This document shows, piece by piece, positions 38,987 to 49,424 of a stretch of 64,000 nucleotides of DNA. The notes below the pieces were generated by a model. The model saw only the letters and a list, made by a program, of their open reading frames with translations, had not been told where the DNA came from and ran no database searches. The first letter of the stretch is position 1. Each line of letters starts with the position of its first letter. Made by a program: the position numbers and the translations under genes. Source of the DNA: Methylotenera oryzisoli. Its GTDB lineage: Bacteria; Pseudomonadota; Gammaproteobacteria; Burkholderiales; Methylophilaceae. The stretch is taken from assembly GCF_004661485.1 (NCBI RefSeq), contig NZ_PQVH01000012.1:157854-221853 (forward strand). Direction: 5' to 3'.

Positions 38987-40537
38987 ATGCGGATTTTTCG
39001 GCTCTTTTATATTATTTTTATTACCCTGCGCTTCGGCTTAGATGAATTTATCTTAAGCCATAGCAAACTTAAACCGCTGCAATCCGTTATTGGCATACTG
39101 CTGTTTTGGCGCAACACCACCACCCCGCGCGGCGCCCGATTAAGGTTAGCCTTAGTCGCACTTGGCCCTATTTTTGTGAAGTTCGGGCAAATGCTATCTA
39201 CCCGTCGCGATTTAATCCCGACAGACATCGCAGATGAATTAGCCAAACTACAAGACCAAGTGCCTCCATTTAGCTTTGCTGAAGTAGAAAGCATTATCAC
39301 CCAAGCGTTTAACGAGCCACTTGCACAGCGTTTTTCACAATTTGATGAAACGCCAGTTGCCAGTGCGTCTGTAGCACAAGTGCATTTCGCCCATCTCCCG
39401 CATGGTGAACCTGTTGCCGTTAAAGTGTTAAGACCGAATATTGAAAAAACGATTGCTCATGACCTACTACTCATGGATACAGTGGCTTTATTATTGCAAA
39501 GCATCTCTGCGGAATTTAAACGGTTAAAACCACGCGAGATTGTTGCGGAATTTGCCAGACATACCGAGAGCGAGTTGGACTTAACGCTGGAAGCGGCAAA
39601 CTGCAGTTTGCTAGGACGTAACTTTGCAGACAAATCCATGCTCATCGTGCCAGATGTACATTGGGATTGGTGCCGCAAAGAAGTGATGGTTATGCAACGG
39701 ATGTATGGCACTCAGATCAGCCAACGTGACGCGCTAATCGCCAAGGGTATCGATACATCCAAACTGGCAAGAGACGGTGTTGAGATATTTTTCACCCAAG
39801 TATTTCGTGACGGCTTTTTTCATGCAGACATGCACCCAGGCAACATACAGGTAGCCGATGACGGCAAATACATCGCGCTCGATTTTGGCATTATGGGCAC
39901 GTTAAATGACGTAGATAAATACTATCTTGCGCGTAATTTTCTGGCTTTTTTTAACCGAGATTACCGCGATGTGGCCCAAGCACACATTGACTCAGGGTGG
40001 GTGCCAGCAGACACCAAGCGGGAAGAGCTGGAAACCGCAGTACGTGCCATTTGTGAGCCAATTTTCAATAAGCCACTAAAAGATATTTCTTTTGCGCGCA
40101 CACTGCTCAGCTTATTTCAGATGGCACGTCGCTTTGGTGTGATTATCCAGCCGCAGCTGATTATGCTACAAAAAACGCTACTCAACATTGAAGGCTTAAG
40201 CCGAGAGCTAGACCCTAACCTAGACTTATGGAAAAGCGCACAGCCATTTCTAACACGTTGGATGAGTGAACAAATCGGATGGCGCTCGATGTTCAATAAC
40301 TTTAAGAACGAGTTACCGCATATTATTAAGAGCATGCCGCAAATGCCAAGACTGGCGCATCAATTTCTCACACAGACCAATCAAGCCGAACAAGAAGTAC
40401 CGTTACGTGCATCCATAGAACAGCTTGTGCAAGCACAGCAACTACAAGCAATATGGCAAAAACGATTAGTGATTGCGATTGTCGTAATGGCACTGGTAGA
40501 AGTATTGTTGGTAGTTGGCACTTATTTTATTCACTAA
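38987..40537 (+). CDS. ubiB: UbiB, ATPase/kinase-like protein of ubiquinone synthesis
   Basis: 516 aa. Atypical kinase fold: the KxGQ motif in VKFGQMLSTRRDLIP, ATP-binding Lys in PVAVKVLRP, catalytic loop HADMHPGNIQ and the metal-binding ALDFGIMG. Two transmembrane helices at the C-terminus (about 495-515). Three bases after ubiJ; the last gene of the ubiE-ubiJ-ubiB operon. Confidence 0.96.
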   Translation: MRIFRLFYIIFITLRFGLDEFILSHSKLKPLQSVIGILLFWRNTTTPRGARLRLALVALGPIFVKFGQMLSTRRDLIPTDIADELAKLQDQVPPFSFAEVESIITQAFNEPLAQRFSQFDETPVASASVAQVHFAHLPHGEPVAVKVLRPNIEKTIAHDLLLMDTVALLLQSISAEFKRLKPREIVAEFARHTESELDLTLEAANCSLLGRNFADKSMLIVPDVHWDWCRKEVMVMQRMYGTQISQRDALIAKGIDTSKLARDGVEIFFTQVFRDGFFHADMHPGNIQVADDGKYIALDFGIMGTLNDVDKYYLARNFLAFFNRDYRDVAQAHIDSGWVPADTKREELETAVRAICEPIFNKPLKDISFARTLLSLFQMARRFGVIIQPQLIMLQKTLLNIEGLSRELDPNLDLWKSAQPFLTRWMSEQIGWRSMFNNFKNELPHIIKSMPQMPRLAHQFLTQTNQAEQEVPLRASIEQLVQAQQLQAIWQKRLVIAIVVMALVEVLLVVGTYFIH

Positions 40538-40675
40538 CCGCTTTTATTTTACTTACAGTTCAACAGCATCATGATAGCTACTCACCTGATTACTGCCATG
40601 CACCCTACATTTACTTGCCTGATAGCAGCACGCACTGCATCACTCATGTTAAAGATTAAAGTTTAGGGTACTGCT

Positions 40676-42139
40676 ATGCTGATTTGGTTTGTCGTCGTCT
40701 ACTTATTAGTTTCTATCACGATAGGTTTAGTGGCCGCCACGCGCGTAAAAAACACCAAAGATTACGCAGTTGCCGGGCGACACCTGCCATTGCCAGTCGT
40801 GATTGCTACGGTGTTTGCCACATGGTTTGGCGCAGAGGCTATTTTTGGGGTCTCAGCGACCTTTGTCACCAAAGGTCTAAACGGCGTAGCCGCTGACCCG
40901 TTTGGTGCAAGTATGTGTTTGGTGCTTGCCGGTTTTTTCTTTTCTACCCAACTTTATAAGCTCAACATTATCACGCTGGGTGACTTCTATCGTATGCGCT
41001 ATAACCGCACAGTAGAGGTACTCACAACCATTGCTATCGTTATTTCATATTTAGGCTGGGTGGCGGCACAAATCAAGGCGTTAGGCCTCATCTTCAACAT
41101 TATTACCCATGGTGCAGTCAGCGAAGATACGGGCATGATACTGGGCACGGCGATTGTGCTGACTTATACGACATTTGGTGGCATGCTATCAGTCGCGGTA
41201 CTAGACTTTGTACAAATGATCGTCGTGATTGGCGGCTTGCTTTATATTGGCAGTATCGTTTCTGATATGACCGGCGGCGTAGCGCCTGTGATTGAACATG
41301 CGCGTGCAGCAGGCAAACTGGACTTCTTCCCTAAGGGTGCAGATATCTGGGTATGGCTGACATTTCTTGGCGGCTGGGTGACCATGATGCTGGGCTCAAT
41401 TCCACAACAAGACGTATTTCAGCGCATCACCTCTGCCAAGAGCGCAAAAATCGCGCTATGGGGCTCTCTACTAGGTGCTACGGTGTACTTTTGCTTCACC
41501 TTTGTGCCAATGTTTATCGCCTATTCCGCCACATTGATTGACCCTATGCATTTTGGCGCCTTAGTGGTGGATGATTCCCAACGCGTACTTCCCTATTTAG
41601 TGCTTGAACATACGCCATTACTCGCGCAAGTGATTTTCTTTGGCGCGGTAATGTCGGCCATCATGAGCTGTTCATCAGCAACGCTGTTAGCTCCATCAGT
41701 ATCTTTCGCAGAAAACATCGTTAAAGGTTACATGCCACATTTAAGTGACAAAGGTTTCCTTAAAGTCATGCGGATATGCCTCATCGGCTTTGGTTTATGT
41801 GTGCTATTTTATGCACTCAACTCAGAGCGTTCAATTTTCGGTATGGTAGAGTCAGCCTATAAAATCACGCTGGCTGGGGCATTTGTCCCCCTCATTTTTG
41901 GAGTATTCTGGAAGAAATCCACTTCACAAGGTGCATTAGCTGCCATCATCGGCGGCGTGAGCACATGGGTACTGATTGAGGTGCTGATAGGTGAGGCATG
42001 CTTAGTGCCGCCGCAGCTCATCGGTCTAGGCGTGAGTATCATCGCGATGGTTGCAGGCTCTTTACTACCGCAGAAAATCGGCGGTAGCCCAGAAAAACCA
42101 GCAGGTTATTTACATGAGCATGCGGCAAGGCCACATTAA
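40676..42139 (+). CDS. Sodium:solute symporter (SSS family)
   Basis: 487 aa, about 13 membrane helices. Typical SSS features: N-terminal KNTKDYAVAGRHLP, the loop ATWFGAEAIFG, and GGMLSVAVLDFVQMIVV in helix 5. It imports an unknown solute with Na+. It begins 138 bases after ubiB, so it may have its own promoter. A PutP/PanF-like substrate cannot be inferred. Confidence 0.88.
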   Translation: MLIWFVVVYLLVSITIGLVAATRVKNTKDYAVAGRHLPLPVVIATVFATWFGAEAIFGVSATFVTKGLNGVAADPFGASMCLVLAGFFFSTQLYKLNIITLGDFYRMRYNRTVEVLTTIAIVISYLGWVAAQIKALGLIFNIITHGAVSEDTGMILGTAIVLTYTTFGGMLSVAVLDFVQMIVVIGGLLYIGSIVSDMTGGVAPVIEHARAAGKLDFFPKGADIWVWLTFLGGWVTMMLGSIPQQDVFQRITSAKSAKIALWGSLLGATVYFCFTFVPMFIAYSATLIDPMHFGALVVDDSQRVLPYLVLEHTPLLAQVIFFGAVMSAIMSCSSATLLAPSVSFAENIVKGYMPHLSDKGFLKVMRICLIGFGLCVLFYALNSERSIFGMVESAYKITLAGAFVPLIFGVFWKKSTSQGALAAIIGGVSTWVLIEVLIGEACLVPPQLIGLGVSIIAMVAGSLLPQKIGGSPEKPAGYLHEHAARPH

Positions 42140-42221
42140 CATCCACGCCTTACTTTAACGCAGTTGTTAATCTGGATGGGCCAGCCATTTAGCCAAACAC
42201 CCATCTAGCACTATCTAATGA

Positions 42222-43037
42222 CTACGTCTTTTGGCACGTACCACAATAAAACGTAGAACGCTGGCCTTGCTTAATGTTTAAGATAGGCTTGCCACACACA
42301 CGGCATGGCTCTCCGGTGCGACCATAAACAAAATACTGCTGCTGAAAATAGCCCGGGTTGCCATCTGTGCCAAAAAAATCACGCAGGCTACTACCGCCGG
42401 CTTTCAGCGCATCACTTAATGTCGCTTTAATTTCGGCCACTAGCGTTTCACATTGCCGTAGACTCAGTTTATTGGCTGGCTTTGCTGGATTAATTCTGGC
42501 ACGGAACAAAGACTCACTTGCATAGATATTGCCTACGCCCACCACCAAGTGGCCATCCATAATCGTGGTTTTAATGGCAGCAGTGCGTGTGCGCATATGC
42601 TGGTGTAAATAAGCGCCGGTAAACGCTTCATCTAAAGGCTCCGGCCCCAATACACTAAGCAATTTATGCTGAGCGTAATTTTCGCCAGCCCACAGCACTG
42701 CACCAAAACGGCGTGGGTCACGTAAACGCAACACTTGGCCATCGTTGAACACAAGATCAAAGTGATCATGCTTCTGTGCGGCTTCATTTTCTGCCAACAA
42801 GCAGATACGCCCAGACATACCTAAATGCAGCAATAAAACGCCATGATCAAAGTGGGCAAGAATATACTTGGCGCGGCGCGTGAGTGCCCTTAAGGTTTGT
42901 CCCTGTAACAAGCTAGCTAAGTTGTCAGGTATCGGCCAACGCAATGAGCCGTTTCGAATCACAACTTGCGCAACCGTCTGGTTTAACAATGACAGCAATC
43001 CAAGTCGTGTCGTTTCTACTTCGGGGAGTTCGGGCAT
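42222..43037 (-). CDS. mutM: Formamidopyrimidine-DNA glycosylase (Fpg/MutM)
   Basis: 271 aa. Catalytic Pro1-Glu2 at the mature N-terminus (MPELPEVETT), Lys in the LTRRAKYIL region, helix-two-turn-helix with VGNIYASE, and a C-terminal zinc finger with four cysteines (CRVCGKP and FYCGTC). It removes 8-oxoguanine and formamidopyrimidines. Monocistronic on the minus strand, isolated from the upstream operon by a terminator. Confidence 0.97.
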   Translation of the reverse strand: MPELPEVETTRLGLLSLLNQTVAQVVIRNGSLRWPIPDNLASLLQGQTLRALTRRAKYILAHFDHGVLLLHLGMSGRICLLAENEAAQKHDHFDLVFNDGQVLRLRDPRRFGAVLWAGENYAQHKLLSVLGPEPLDEAFTGAYLHQHMRTRTAAIKTTIMDGHLVVGVGNIYASESLFRARINPAKPANKLSLRQCETLVAEIKATLSDALKAGGSSLRDFFGTDGNPGYFQQQYFVYGRTGEPCRVCGKPILNIKQGQRSTFYCGTCQKT

Positions 43038-43051
43038 ATAGGTTAACTCCT

Positions 43052-43088
43052 AAAAAAATCCCCCACAATGCAAGCACCATGGGGGATT
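43052..43088 (-). terminator. Intrinsic terminator of the Gld-type ABC operon
   Basis: On the minus strand, AATCCCCC / GGGGGATT stem with a 22-base partly complementary loop, then seven U. It separates the transporter operon from mutM. Confidence 0.8.
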
Positions 43089-43123
43089 CTTAAAGTTAGC
43101 AAAATAAGGTCAGTAATCTCACA

Positions 43124-44020
43124 TTACTTATTAGGCAGATTGATCGGCGGGTTCAACATCACAAAACCTGCGTCAGATGGGAAGGTATACATAATGCCTT
43201 CATCCGGACGACCTAACAATAAGTCAGGCGACTCTTGAATCTTGTCAAAATGCACCTTACTACCGTCTGCCAATTTAATTTCAAATGAAGGGTAAACCAT
43301 TTTATGGTCAGGCGTGTATAACTCTACTGATTTTGCCAATGTATGCACCCATGAGTAATCCACCCATTCGTTCATTTCGTTCTGCAATGGCTTAGCTTCT
43401 TTAATCGAAACCTTCCATTGACCGTCAACCAAATCCAGATTCAATCGAGAAGACTCCCATTGCTCAAGTCGGCTAAAGTCAAAACCCGCCACTTTTTCGG
43501 TAGGCTTCAATGGCGCTTTATCCACCATTTCAATCACCTGAGTAGAAGCCGCCTCTGCATAAGAGTTAGAGACTAAGTACACCGTGCCTTTATGTGCAAT
43601 ATACTGCTCATCAGTAAGCGGACTGTGAGTGCCGAATAAAAATTCTTCTGCGTTATTTTTATCTCTAAACAACTTCAACTTAAACGAAGGGTTCACCAGT
43701 CCGAACTTTTCCATATCGTCAGTCACGATTTTTTGATGACTTTTTGCTGCCACTATCGCTAGAATGCGCTGTACAGACATCTGGTCTGCACGTGTCTTAT
43801 AAGGCGCAGTTAAGCGCCAGTATTTATCCACCTTTTCAAACGTAACAGCGGCTTTAGCTGGAAACTCAATACTAATCGCATTAAATTCTGCCAGCTTATA
43901 TGGTGAAACTTCATACTCTGTCGTTTTATTGACTTCGGTTTTAGGGCGGACATATAAAAATGTGATTAAGCCCGCAACCACCGCAAGCAAAATTAGATTT
44001 AATAACCAACGTTTTTTCAT
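43124..44020 (-). CDS. DUF4340 domain protein
   Basis: 298 aa, one N-terminal membrane helix (about 5-23), then a periplasmic DUF4340 repeat (LAEFNAISIEF to KLKLFRDKNNAEEFLFG). This domain is found behind GldG-like genes in ABC transporter operons and is the fourth gene of the set here. Function unknown; probably an accessory exported subunit. Confidence 0.82.
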   Translation of the reverse strand: MKKRWLLNLILLAVVAGLITFLYVRPKTEVNKTTEYEVSPYKLAEFNAISIEFPAKAAVTFEKVDKYWRLTAPYKTRADQMSVQRILAIVAAKSHQKIVTDDMEKFGLVNPSFKLKLFRDKNNAEEFLFGTHSPLTDEQYIAHKGTVYLVSNSYAEAASTQVIEMVDKAPLKPTEKVAGFDFSRLEQWESSRLNLDLVDGQWKVSIKEAKPLQNEMNEWVDYSWVHTLAKSVELYTPDHKMVYPSFEIKLADGSKVHFDKIQESPDLLLGRPDEGIMYTFPSDAGFVMLNPPINLPNK

Positions 44021-44077
44021 GTCACACCCTCAAACAACAATTCAATCTAAATATTCAACTTAAATAACCGCTTCCAC

Positions 44078-45463
44078 TTAAGCTCTTCTGCGTTTCCACC
44101 AGAAATACAAACCAGCAATCATGAAGCCCAGTGGGATAAAGTACTGGAAGCCATGAAACACCGTCCAAGCCACCAAACGACCTTGATCAGTATCTGGAAT
44201 AGAAACATTAATGTCTTTTAGCGGCATTGGCTGTATCGTAATCAAGTTGTCATCACCAGCTAACCAGTTCACGATGTTCACGCCTAAATCCAGATTACCG
44301 CCATTGGTAATAAAGGTATTAGATAAGAAGTTAGCATTACCCATTACGACAACACGCTGACCTTTTTTACCATAAATACGCTCTAATGCCACACCCACAT
44401 TGATTGGGCCGCGCTTGTCTGTTTTTTCATTGAAAACAGGCTTAGCTCCTTTTGCCAACTTCTGAGCAGATAGCCAGCCATTCGGTGCCACTTCAACCAG
44501 TTTGCTTACTTTCCAACCGTTATCATCGGTACCTACCGCGCTCACCTCATGTGACTCCGGGAACAAAGTACGCAACATAAAGTTTGTGGTGATTGGATGT
44601 TCACCGTACAAACTGGCAAAAGCAACACGTGCATCTGCGCCATACTGAGCCGATGCCATGTCTAACACCACACCTGGCGACACCTGCAAACCTAAGTAGT
44701 CAGCTACCCCTTGCATGCCTTTAAAGTCGTTATCATCCAGCAACCACAGTAAATTACCGCCGGCCTCCAAGTACGCCTTAATTTTTTGCGCTTCTATATC
44801 GCTGATATCTACCTGTGGGCTAGCTACCACCAACATTGCGCCATTACGCGGCACAGCCTGTGCAATGGTCAAATCTGGGTTGGCAAACTTAAAGCCCTTG
44901 CTTTCCAACTGTTTACCAAACTCGCCCAAATCATGATTTTTAACTCCAAGCAAGTTACGCTCGCCATGTCCATCTAGGTACATAACAGCCTGCTGGTTGG
45001 TACGTGACAACCTGACCAATAAGTTAGTAAACTCTTGTTCAGCAAACGGTGGCGTAATGTGTTCAGCACGTTTTTGGTATTCAACGACCACTTCACCATC
45101 CACCTTAACGCCAGCATCTTGCGCTAACTTTGGCTCTTCAGATGGGTTCACGAACTTGAGCCTGATGTCATGCTTATCACGTTGATAACGCGCCACAAAA
45201 TCTACAATACCCTTACGAAACACATCTCCGCTCGATGCATCATCTTTAGTGGCATACACGGTAATGTTAACCGGTGCCTTCATTTGCTTAAGCACGTTTA
45301 CACTGCCCTGCGTCAGAATATTGCGATTTGCCTGTGTAATATCTTTTGCAACGCGGTACTGACTAGCCAAATAGCCTAGCAACACAACCAGCATTAAAAA
45401 CAGTACGACAAAAAACCAATTTTGTACTAATAACTGAAAACGTAATTTACGATTAATGTTCAT
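44078..45463 (-). CDS. GldG-like ABC transporter auxiliary component
   Basis: 461 aa. N-terminal helix (about 13-33), a large periplasmic ABC_transp_aux region (YLDGHGERNL, LLWLLDDNDF, VVMGNANFLSN), and a C-terminal helix (about 437-455). It belongs to the GldG/IFT52-related family that accompanies ATPase and permease of Gld-type exporters. It follows the permease gene after 14 bases. Confidence 0.87.
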   Translation of the reverse strand: MNINRKLRFQLLVQNWFFVVLFLMLVVLLGYLASQYRVAKDITQANRNILTQGSVNVLKQMKAPVNITVYATKDDASSGDVFRKGIVDFVARYQRDKHDIRLKFVNPSEEPKLAQDAGVKVDGEVVVEYQKRAEHITPPFAEQEFTNLLVRLSRTNQQAVMYLDGHGERNLLGVKNHDLGEFGKQLESKGFKFANPDLTIAQAVPRNGAMLVVASPQVDISDIEAQKIKAYLEAGGNLLWLLDDNDFKGMQGVADYLGLQVSPGVVLDMASAQYGADARVAFASLYGEHPITTNFMLRTLFPESHEVSAVGTDDNGWKVSKLVEVAPNGWLSAQKLAKGAKPVFNEKTDKRGPINVGVALERIYGKKGQRVVVMGNANFLSNTFITNGGNLDLGVNIVNWLAGDDNLITIQPMPLKDINVSIPDTDQGRLVAWTVFHGFQYFIPLGFMIAGLYFWWKRRRA

Positions 45464-45477
45464 GTTAAAAATTCCAA

Positions 45478-46224
45478 TTAACCACGTAAGCGGTCAGCAT
45501 CTAGGCGACGCACTGTTAGGGTTAAAAATGTCACTGCGAATAAAATAAAATAGACGATATCAGCACTATCAATCAATCCACTTGCAAATGATTGAAAGTG
45601 GCGTGTGAGAGATAAACTGCCAAGTACATTGGTTGGATCATCGCCAAAAAAGCGGTCCAGCATCATCAAGGCAAATAATGCAATGAACGTCAGAATTGCA
45701 GCAATCACAGGCTGCTGCGTTAAGCTGGAAAAGTAAATTCCCAGTGCAGAAAAGCCAGCCACCATCAACAGCAAACCTAATGAGTTGGCTAACAAAAAGC
45801 CAAAATCAATGTCTGCCCAAATGTTCAGTGTAGATAACATTGCCGCAATAAATACAATCAACACGCTTAAAAACGCAACCAAACCTACAAATTTACCCAC
45901 CACAATTTCCGTGAGTGAAATAGGCGCACTGAATAAAAATGGCAGGGTTTGACTACGGCGCTCTTCAGAAATGAGTCGCATCGACAACAGAGGCACGGCA
46001 AACAGCATGATAAATGAAGCTAATCCATATACAGACTGGCCCACAAACTGCGTAACGCCTGTACGTTCAGCCGGGCGCATCGCACCAGACATCACGGCAA
46101 AGTAGTCATTCACTGCATTCAGGTATTGCGTACCAAAAGCAAACATCAGCAGCGATAAAATCACCCACCCCATCGGCGAGGCAAACACACTTTTAAGTTC
46201 TTTTCTTGCGACATTAATAATCAT
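45478..46224 (-). CDS. ABC-2 type permease (GldF-like)
   Basis: 248 aa, six predicted membrane helices, with the cytoplasmic segment MRLISEERRSQTLPFLFSAP between helices 2 and 3 that is typical of ABC-2 exporters. Partner of the upstream ATPase. Confidence 0.9.
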   Translation of the reverse strand: MIINVARKELKSVFASPMGWVILSLLMFAFGTQYLNAVNDYFAVMSGAMRPAERTGVTQFVGQSVYGLASFIMLFAVPLLSMRLISEERRSQTLPFLFSAPISLTEIVVGKFVGLVAFLSVLIVFIAAMLSTLNIWADIDFGFLLANSLGLLLMVAGFSALGIYFSSLTQQPVIAAILTFIALFALMMLDRFFGDDPTNVLGSLSLTRHFQSFASGLIDSADIVYFILFAVTFLTLTVRRLDADRLRG

Positions 46225-46311
46225 AAATAAAACCTTAAATAACCGATTGTTATACTGAAAAGTGACTCGATTGAACCAAATTAAACAGCGGTATAGTGAA
46301 CAGCACGTTGA

Positions 46312-47247
46312 TTAAACAGCAACCTGCTCTTGATAAGTCAACTGCATAAACACGTCTTCTAAACTGGTTTGGTCTGGCGCGATTTGATGCAAACCCCAAC
46401 CTTGCTGAACTGCTGTTTGCACAATCGCTTCTGCTGGCTCTGCACTCTCGGCATAACGCACACGAATCAAGCCATTAGCTAAACTTTCAGCCTCGGAAAC
46501 ACCTGATATTCTTAGAATTTCTTCAATGGCCGGCGGGTTGCGTAAGCCAATCAACAGTTTATTACCAACACGTTGACGTTTAAGCACATCAATTGATCCG
46601 TTGAAAACCAACTTGCCTTTATCAATGATTTGCACCTGATCACACACCATTTCCACCTCCGGCAGAATGTGTGTAGAGATAATCACGCTATGATCCGTAC
46701 CAACCTCACGAATTAATGTACGAATATCACGAATTTGAATTGGATCTAAGCCTACGGTCGGCTCATCCAGAATAACCACCATCGGGCTATGAATAATCGC
46801 TTGTGCGATGCCCACGCGCTGCTGATAACCATTAGATAAGTTCTCAATCAGGCGCTTGCTCATGTGCGTTAAACCACAGCGCTCTTTCGCATTTTCAACT
46901 GCCTTCTTGATGTGTTTAGCACTCACACGATGCAGCCTAGCTGCCATCGTCAAATACTCATCAACAGTTAACTCTTTATACAGGGGACGCATTTCTGGCA
47001 GGTAACCAATCAAGGCTTTAGCCTCTTTTGGATTCTCTATCATATCAATACCACAAATCTTGACACTGCCATGGCTAGGTGCCAAGTTACCAGTGAGCAT
47101 TTTCATGGTAGTAGACTTACCAGCACCGTTCGGGCCTAAAAACCCTAAAACCTCGCCCTTACTTAAGGTGAAATTTACATTACTTACTGCTTCGCGGCCT
47201 CCGTAAAGTCGCGTAAGCTCAATTGCCTCAACTGTAAAATTATTCAT
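46312..47247 (-). CDS. ABC transporter ATPase (GldA-like)
   Basis: 311 aa. Walker A LGPNGAGKSTT (about 33-43), signature NLSNGYQQRVGIAQA, Walker B VVILDEPTVGLDP, and H-loop STHILPE. First gene of an operon of ATPase, permease, GldG-like and DUF4340 proteins. Related systems serve gliding in Bacteroidetes, but in betaproteobacteria the cargo is unknown. Confidence 0.93.
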   Translation of the reverse strand: MNNFTVEAIELTRLYGGREAVSNVNFTLSKGEVLGFLGPNGAGKSTTMKMLTGNLAPSHGSVKICGIDMIENPKEAKALIGYLPEMRPLYKELTVDEYLTMAARLHRVSAKHIKKAVENAKERCGLTHMSKRLIENLSNGYQQRVGIAQAIIHSPMVVILDEPTVGLDPIQIRDIRTLIREVGTDHSVIISTHILPEVEMVCDQVQIIDKGKLVFNGSIDVLKRQRVGNKLLIGLRNPPAIEEILRISGVSEAESLANGLIRVRYAESAEPAEAIVQTAVQQGWGLHQIAPDQTSLEDVFMQLTYQEQVAV

Positions 47248-47600
47248 AGGTACTCAATTTTAAAACATTCGTTTAAATACAGACGGTTATTACCAATTTT
47301 ATAAAAACATCGTAAAAGCCTGACCCAGATAAAACAAATCTATAGATTCAAATCTACAGGCGACAGTTCATTTCACTTGCGCTATAGTCAACCTGTAATT
47401 ATGTCGGAACTTGCAGCCGCTGTCACGGACTAAGAAGCAACGAGGCATGATACAGTGTTTAAGCTAATGATTAGAAGGGCTCACTCAGCCACACAGCATA
47501 AATATTGAGCGAATCTCATTAAAACTAATGCAATCTACAAACGCGTAATTTACTATATAACTAAATTGATCACTTTTATAAAATAGTTTCACATACCCTG
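47248..47600. other. Divergent promoter region of the ABC operon and the TPR gene
   Basis: 353 bases; no gene, tRNA or strong hairpin seen. Promoters for both flanking genes must lie here. A TATAAAATA box (about 47577) precedes the TPR gene, without a convincing -35. Confidence 0.4.
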
Positions 47601-49376
47601 ATGACAAAAAAACTAGATTTGAATACACCGCTGAAAAAAACTTCCTCAATCTCCACAGCGGTGAGCGTGACTTTATGCTTACTTGCATTTGGGCTCACTA
47701 GCTGCGCTAGCAACAACCCCAATCGCTACCATTCTGAGACGTTGGCGAAAAGCAATGAAACCGCCAACCCCAACGAAAGAACACTAAGCGCAGAGTTTGT
47801 ATATAAGTATCTAGTGGCTGAAGTCGCCGGGCAACGCGGTGAAATTGGCACAGCTGGCGCAATTTTTTATGACTTGGCACGTTCAGAGCAAGACCCTCGT
47901 CTGGCAGAGCGTGCGGCTAAAATCGGTGCTTTTGCTAACATTCCAAACTTAGCAATTCCTGCAGTAAAGCTTTGGGCAGAGTTGGACCCATCCTCAACAG
48001 AGGCCCAGCAAGCCATGACAGAGATGCTGATTGCGACTGGCCGTTTACACGAGGCCGAGCCATATTTAGCGCAACTGCTAGTTAAAGAAGACTCTAGAGC
48101 TGGCGGCTTTCTATTTATTAACTCTTTATTAAACCGCAGCCCAGATAAGGACGCAGTATTAAAGCTTATTCAATCATTAGCTAAACCTTATCCTGAGCTA
48201 GCAGAAGCAAGTTTTGCTATTGCACAGGCTGCGTATATTGCCAATCAAGATAACATCGCACTGGATGCGCTGGCAAAAGCTGAAGAGTCACGCCCTAACT
48301 GGGCGATTGCCGCCCTACTGAAAGGCCAGGTGCTATTTCGTCAATCTCCAGCCAAAGCAATTGCCTTTTATTATGAGTATTTAAAAGTACAACCAGATGC
48401 AAACGAAGTACGCATCAATCTGGCAAAAATTCTCGTTAATCAAAAGCAATACGCAGCGGCAAAGGCGGAGTTCCCTACCATTTTAGAGAACGCCAAACAA
48501 TCCACAGAAAACAACAGCGCGGAAATTTATGCGATTGTAGGATTGCTAGCATTCCAGTCCATGGACTACAACGAAGCAGAAAAAAACTTTAAACAAGCCC
48601 TTGCCTACAACTTTAAAGACACTGACCAGATTTACCTTTACCTCGGGCAAACCGCTGAAAAACAAAAACATGATGTGTCAGCCATGTCTTGGTACAACAA
48701 GGTATCAACAGGCCCACGCTATCTTGAAGCACAATTTAGCTTGGCTAACCTGATTGCACGCACGCAATCCACAGATAAAGCCATTGAACTGCTGGATAAT
48801 CTTGAAGACTTAAACGTAGAGCAGCAAATTCTAGTGATCAAGGCGCAAGCATCCTTGCTCGCTAAAGACAAGCGTAACCAAGAGGCTTTCGACCTGTTAG
48901 AAAAAGCAGTTAAGAATCTGCCTAATACACCAGACTTGGTTTATGACTATGCACTTGCCGCAGAGCGCTTAGCTAAATTCAACATCATGGAATCAGAGTT
49001 GCGTAGAGCCATTGCCGAAAAACCAGATTTTGCAGCCGCTTACAATGCGTTAGGCTACTCATTTGCTGACCGTAACATTCGACTAAAAGAAGCCATCAGC
49101 TTAATTGAAAAGGCGCTAACCATTGCTCCTAATGACCACTACATGCTCGACAGCCTAGGCTGGGCACATTACCGCAAGGGAAATTTGGACAAAGCCATTC
49201 AACTTTTGGAGCAGGCATTCAGCATCAACCCTGACCCTGAGATTGCAGCACACTTAGGGGAAGTACTGTGGCAAAAAGGTGAATACGAAAAAGCCAAGAA
49301 AGTATGGAGTGATGCGTTGACTGCAGACCCTGACAATGAAATCCTGTTAACGACTGCAAATAAATTTAAATCTTAA
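47601..49376 (+). CDS. TPR-repeat lipoprotein
   Basis: 591 aa. Signal with lipobox LTSC (Cys about 35), so lipid-anchored, probably outer membrane. The rest consists of tetratricopeptide repeats (for example YNEAEKNFKQALAYN, KAIQLLEQAFSINPDP, YEKAKKVWSDALTADPD). Such proteins precede lolB in many betaproteobacteria, and lolB follows here after 48 bases. Likely a scaffold in envelope biogenesis; no partner known. Confidence 0.85.
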   Translation: MTKKLDLNTPLKKTSSISTAVSVTLCLLAFGLTSCASNNPNRYHSETLAKSNETANPNERTLSAEFVYKYLVAEVAGQRGEIGTAGAIFYDLARSEQDPRLAERAAKIGAFANIPNLAIPAVKLWAELDPSSTEAQQAMTEMLIATGRLHEAEPYLAQLLVKEDSRAGGFLFINSLLNRSPDKDAVLKLIQSLAKPYPELAEASFAIAQAAYIANQDNIALDALAKAEESRPNWAIAALLKGQVLFRQSPAKAIAFYYEYLKVQPDANEVRINLAKILVNQKQYAAAKAEFPTILENAKQSTENNSAEIYAIVGLLAFQSMDYNEAEKNFKQALAYNFKDTDQIYLYLGQTAEKQKHDVSAMSWYNKVSTGPRYLEAQFSLANLIARTQSTDKAIELLDNLEDLNVEQQILVIKAQASLLAKDKRNQEAFDLLEKAVKNLPNTPDLVYDYALAAERLAKFNIMESELRRAIAEKPDFAAAYNALGYSFADRNIRLKEAISLIEKALTIAPNDHYMLDSLGWAHYRKGNLDKAIQLLEQAFSINPDPEIAAHLGEVLWQKGEYEKAKKVWSDALTADPDNEILLTTANKFKS

Positions 49377-49424
49377 GTGCTAGCGTAGCTCACCAACTGA
49401 ACTCAACCTACACTAGCCATACCT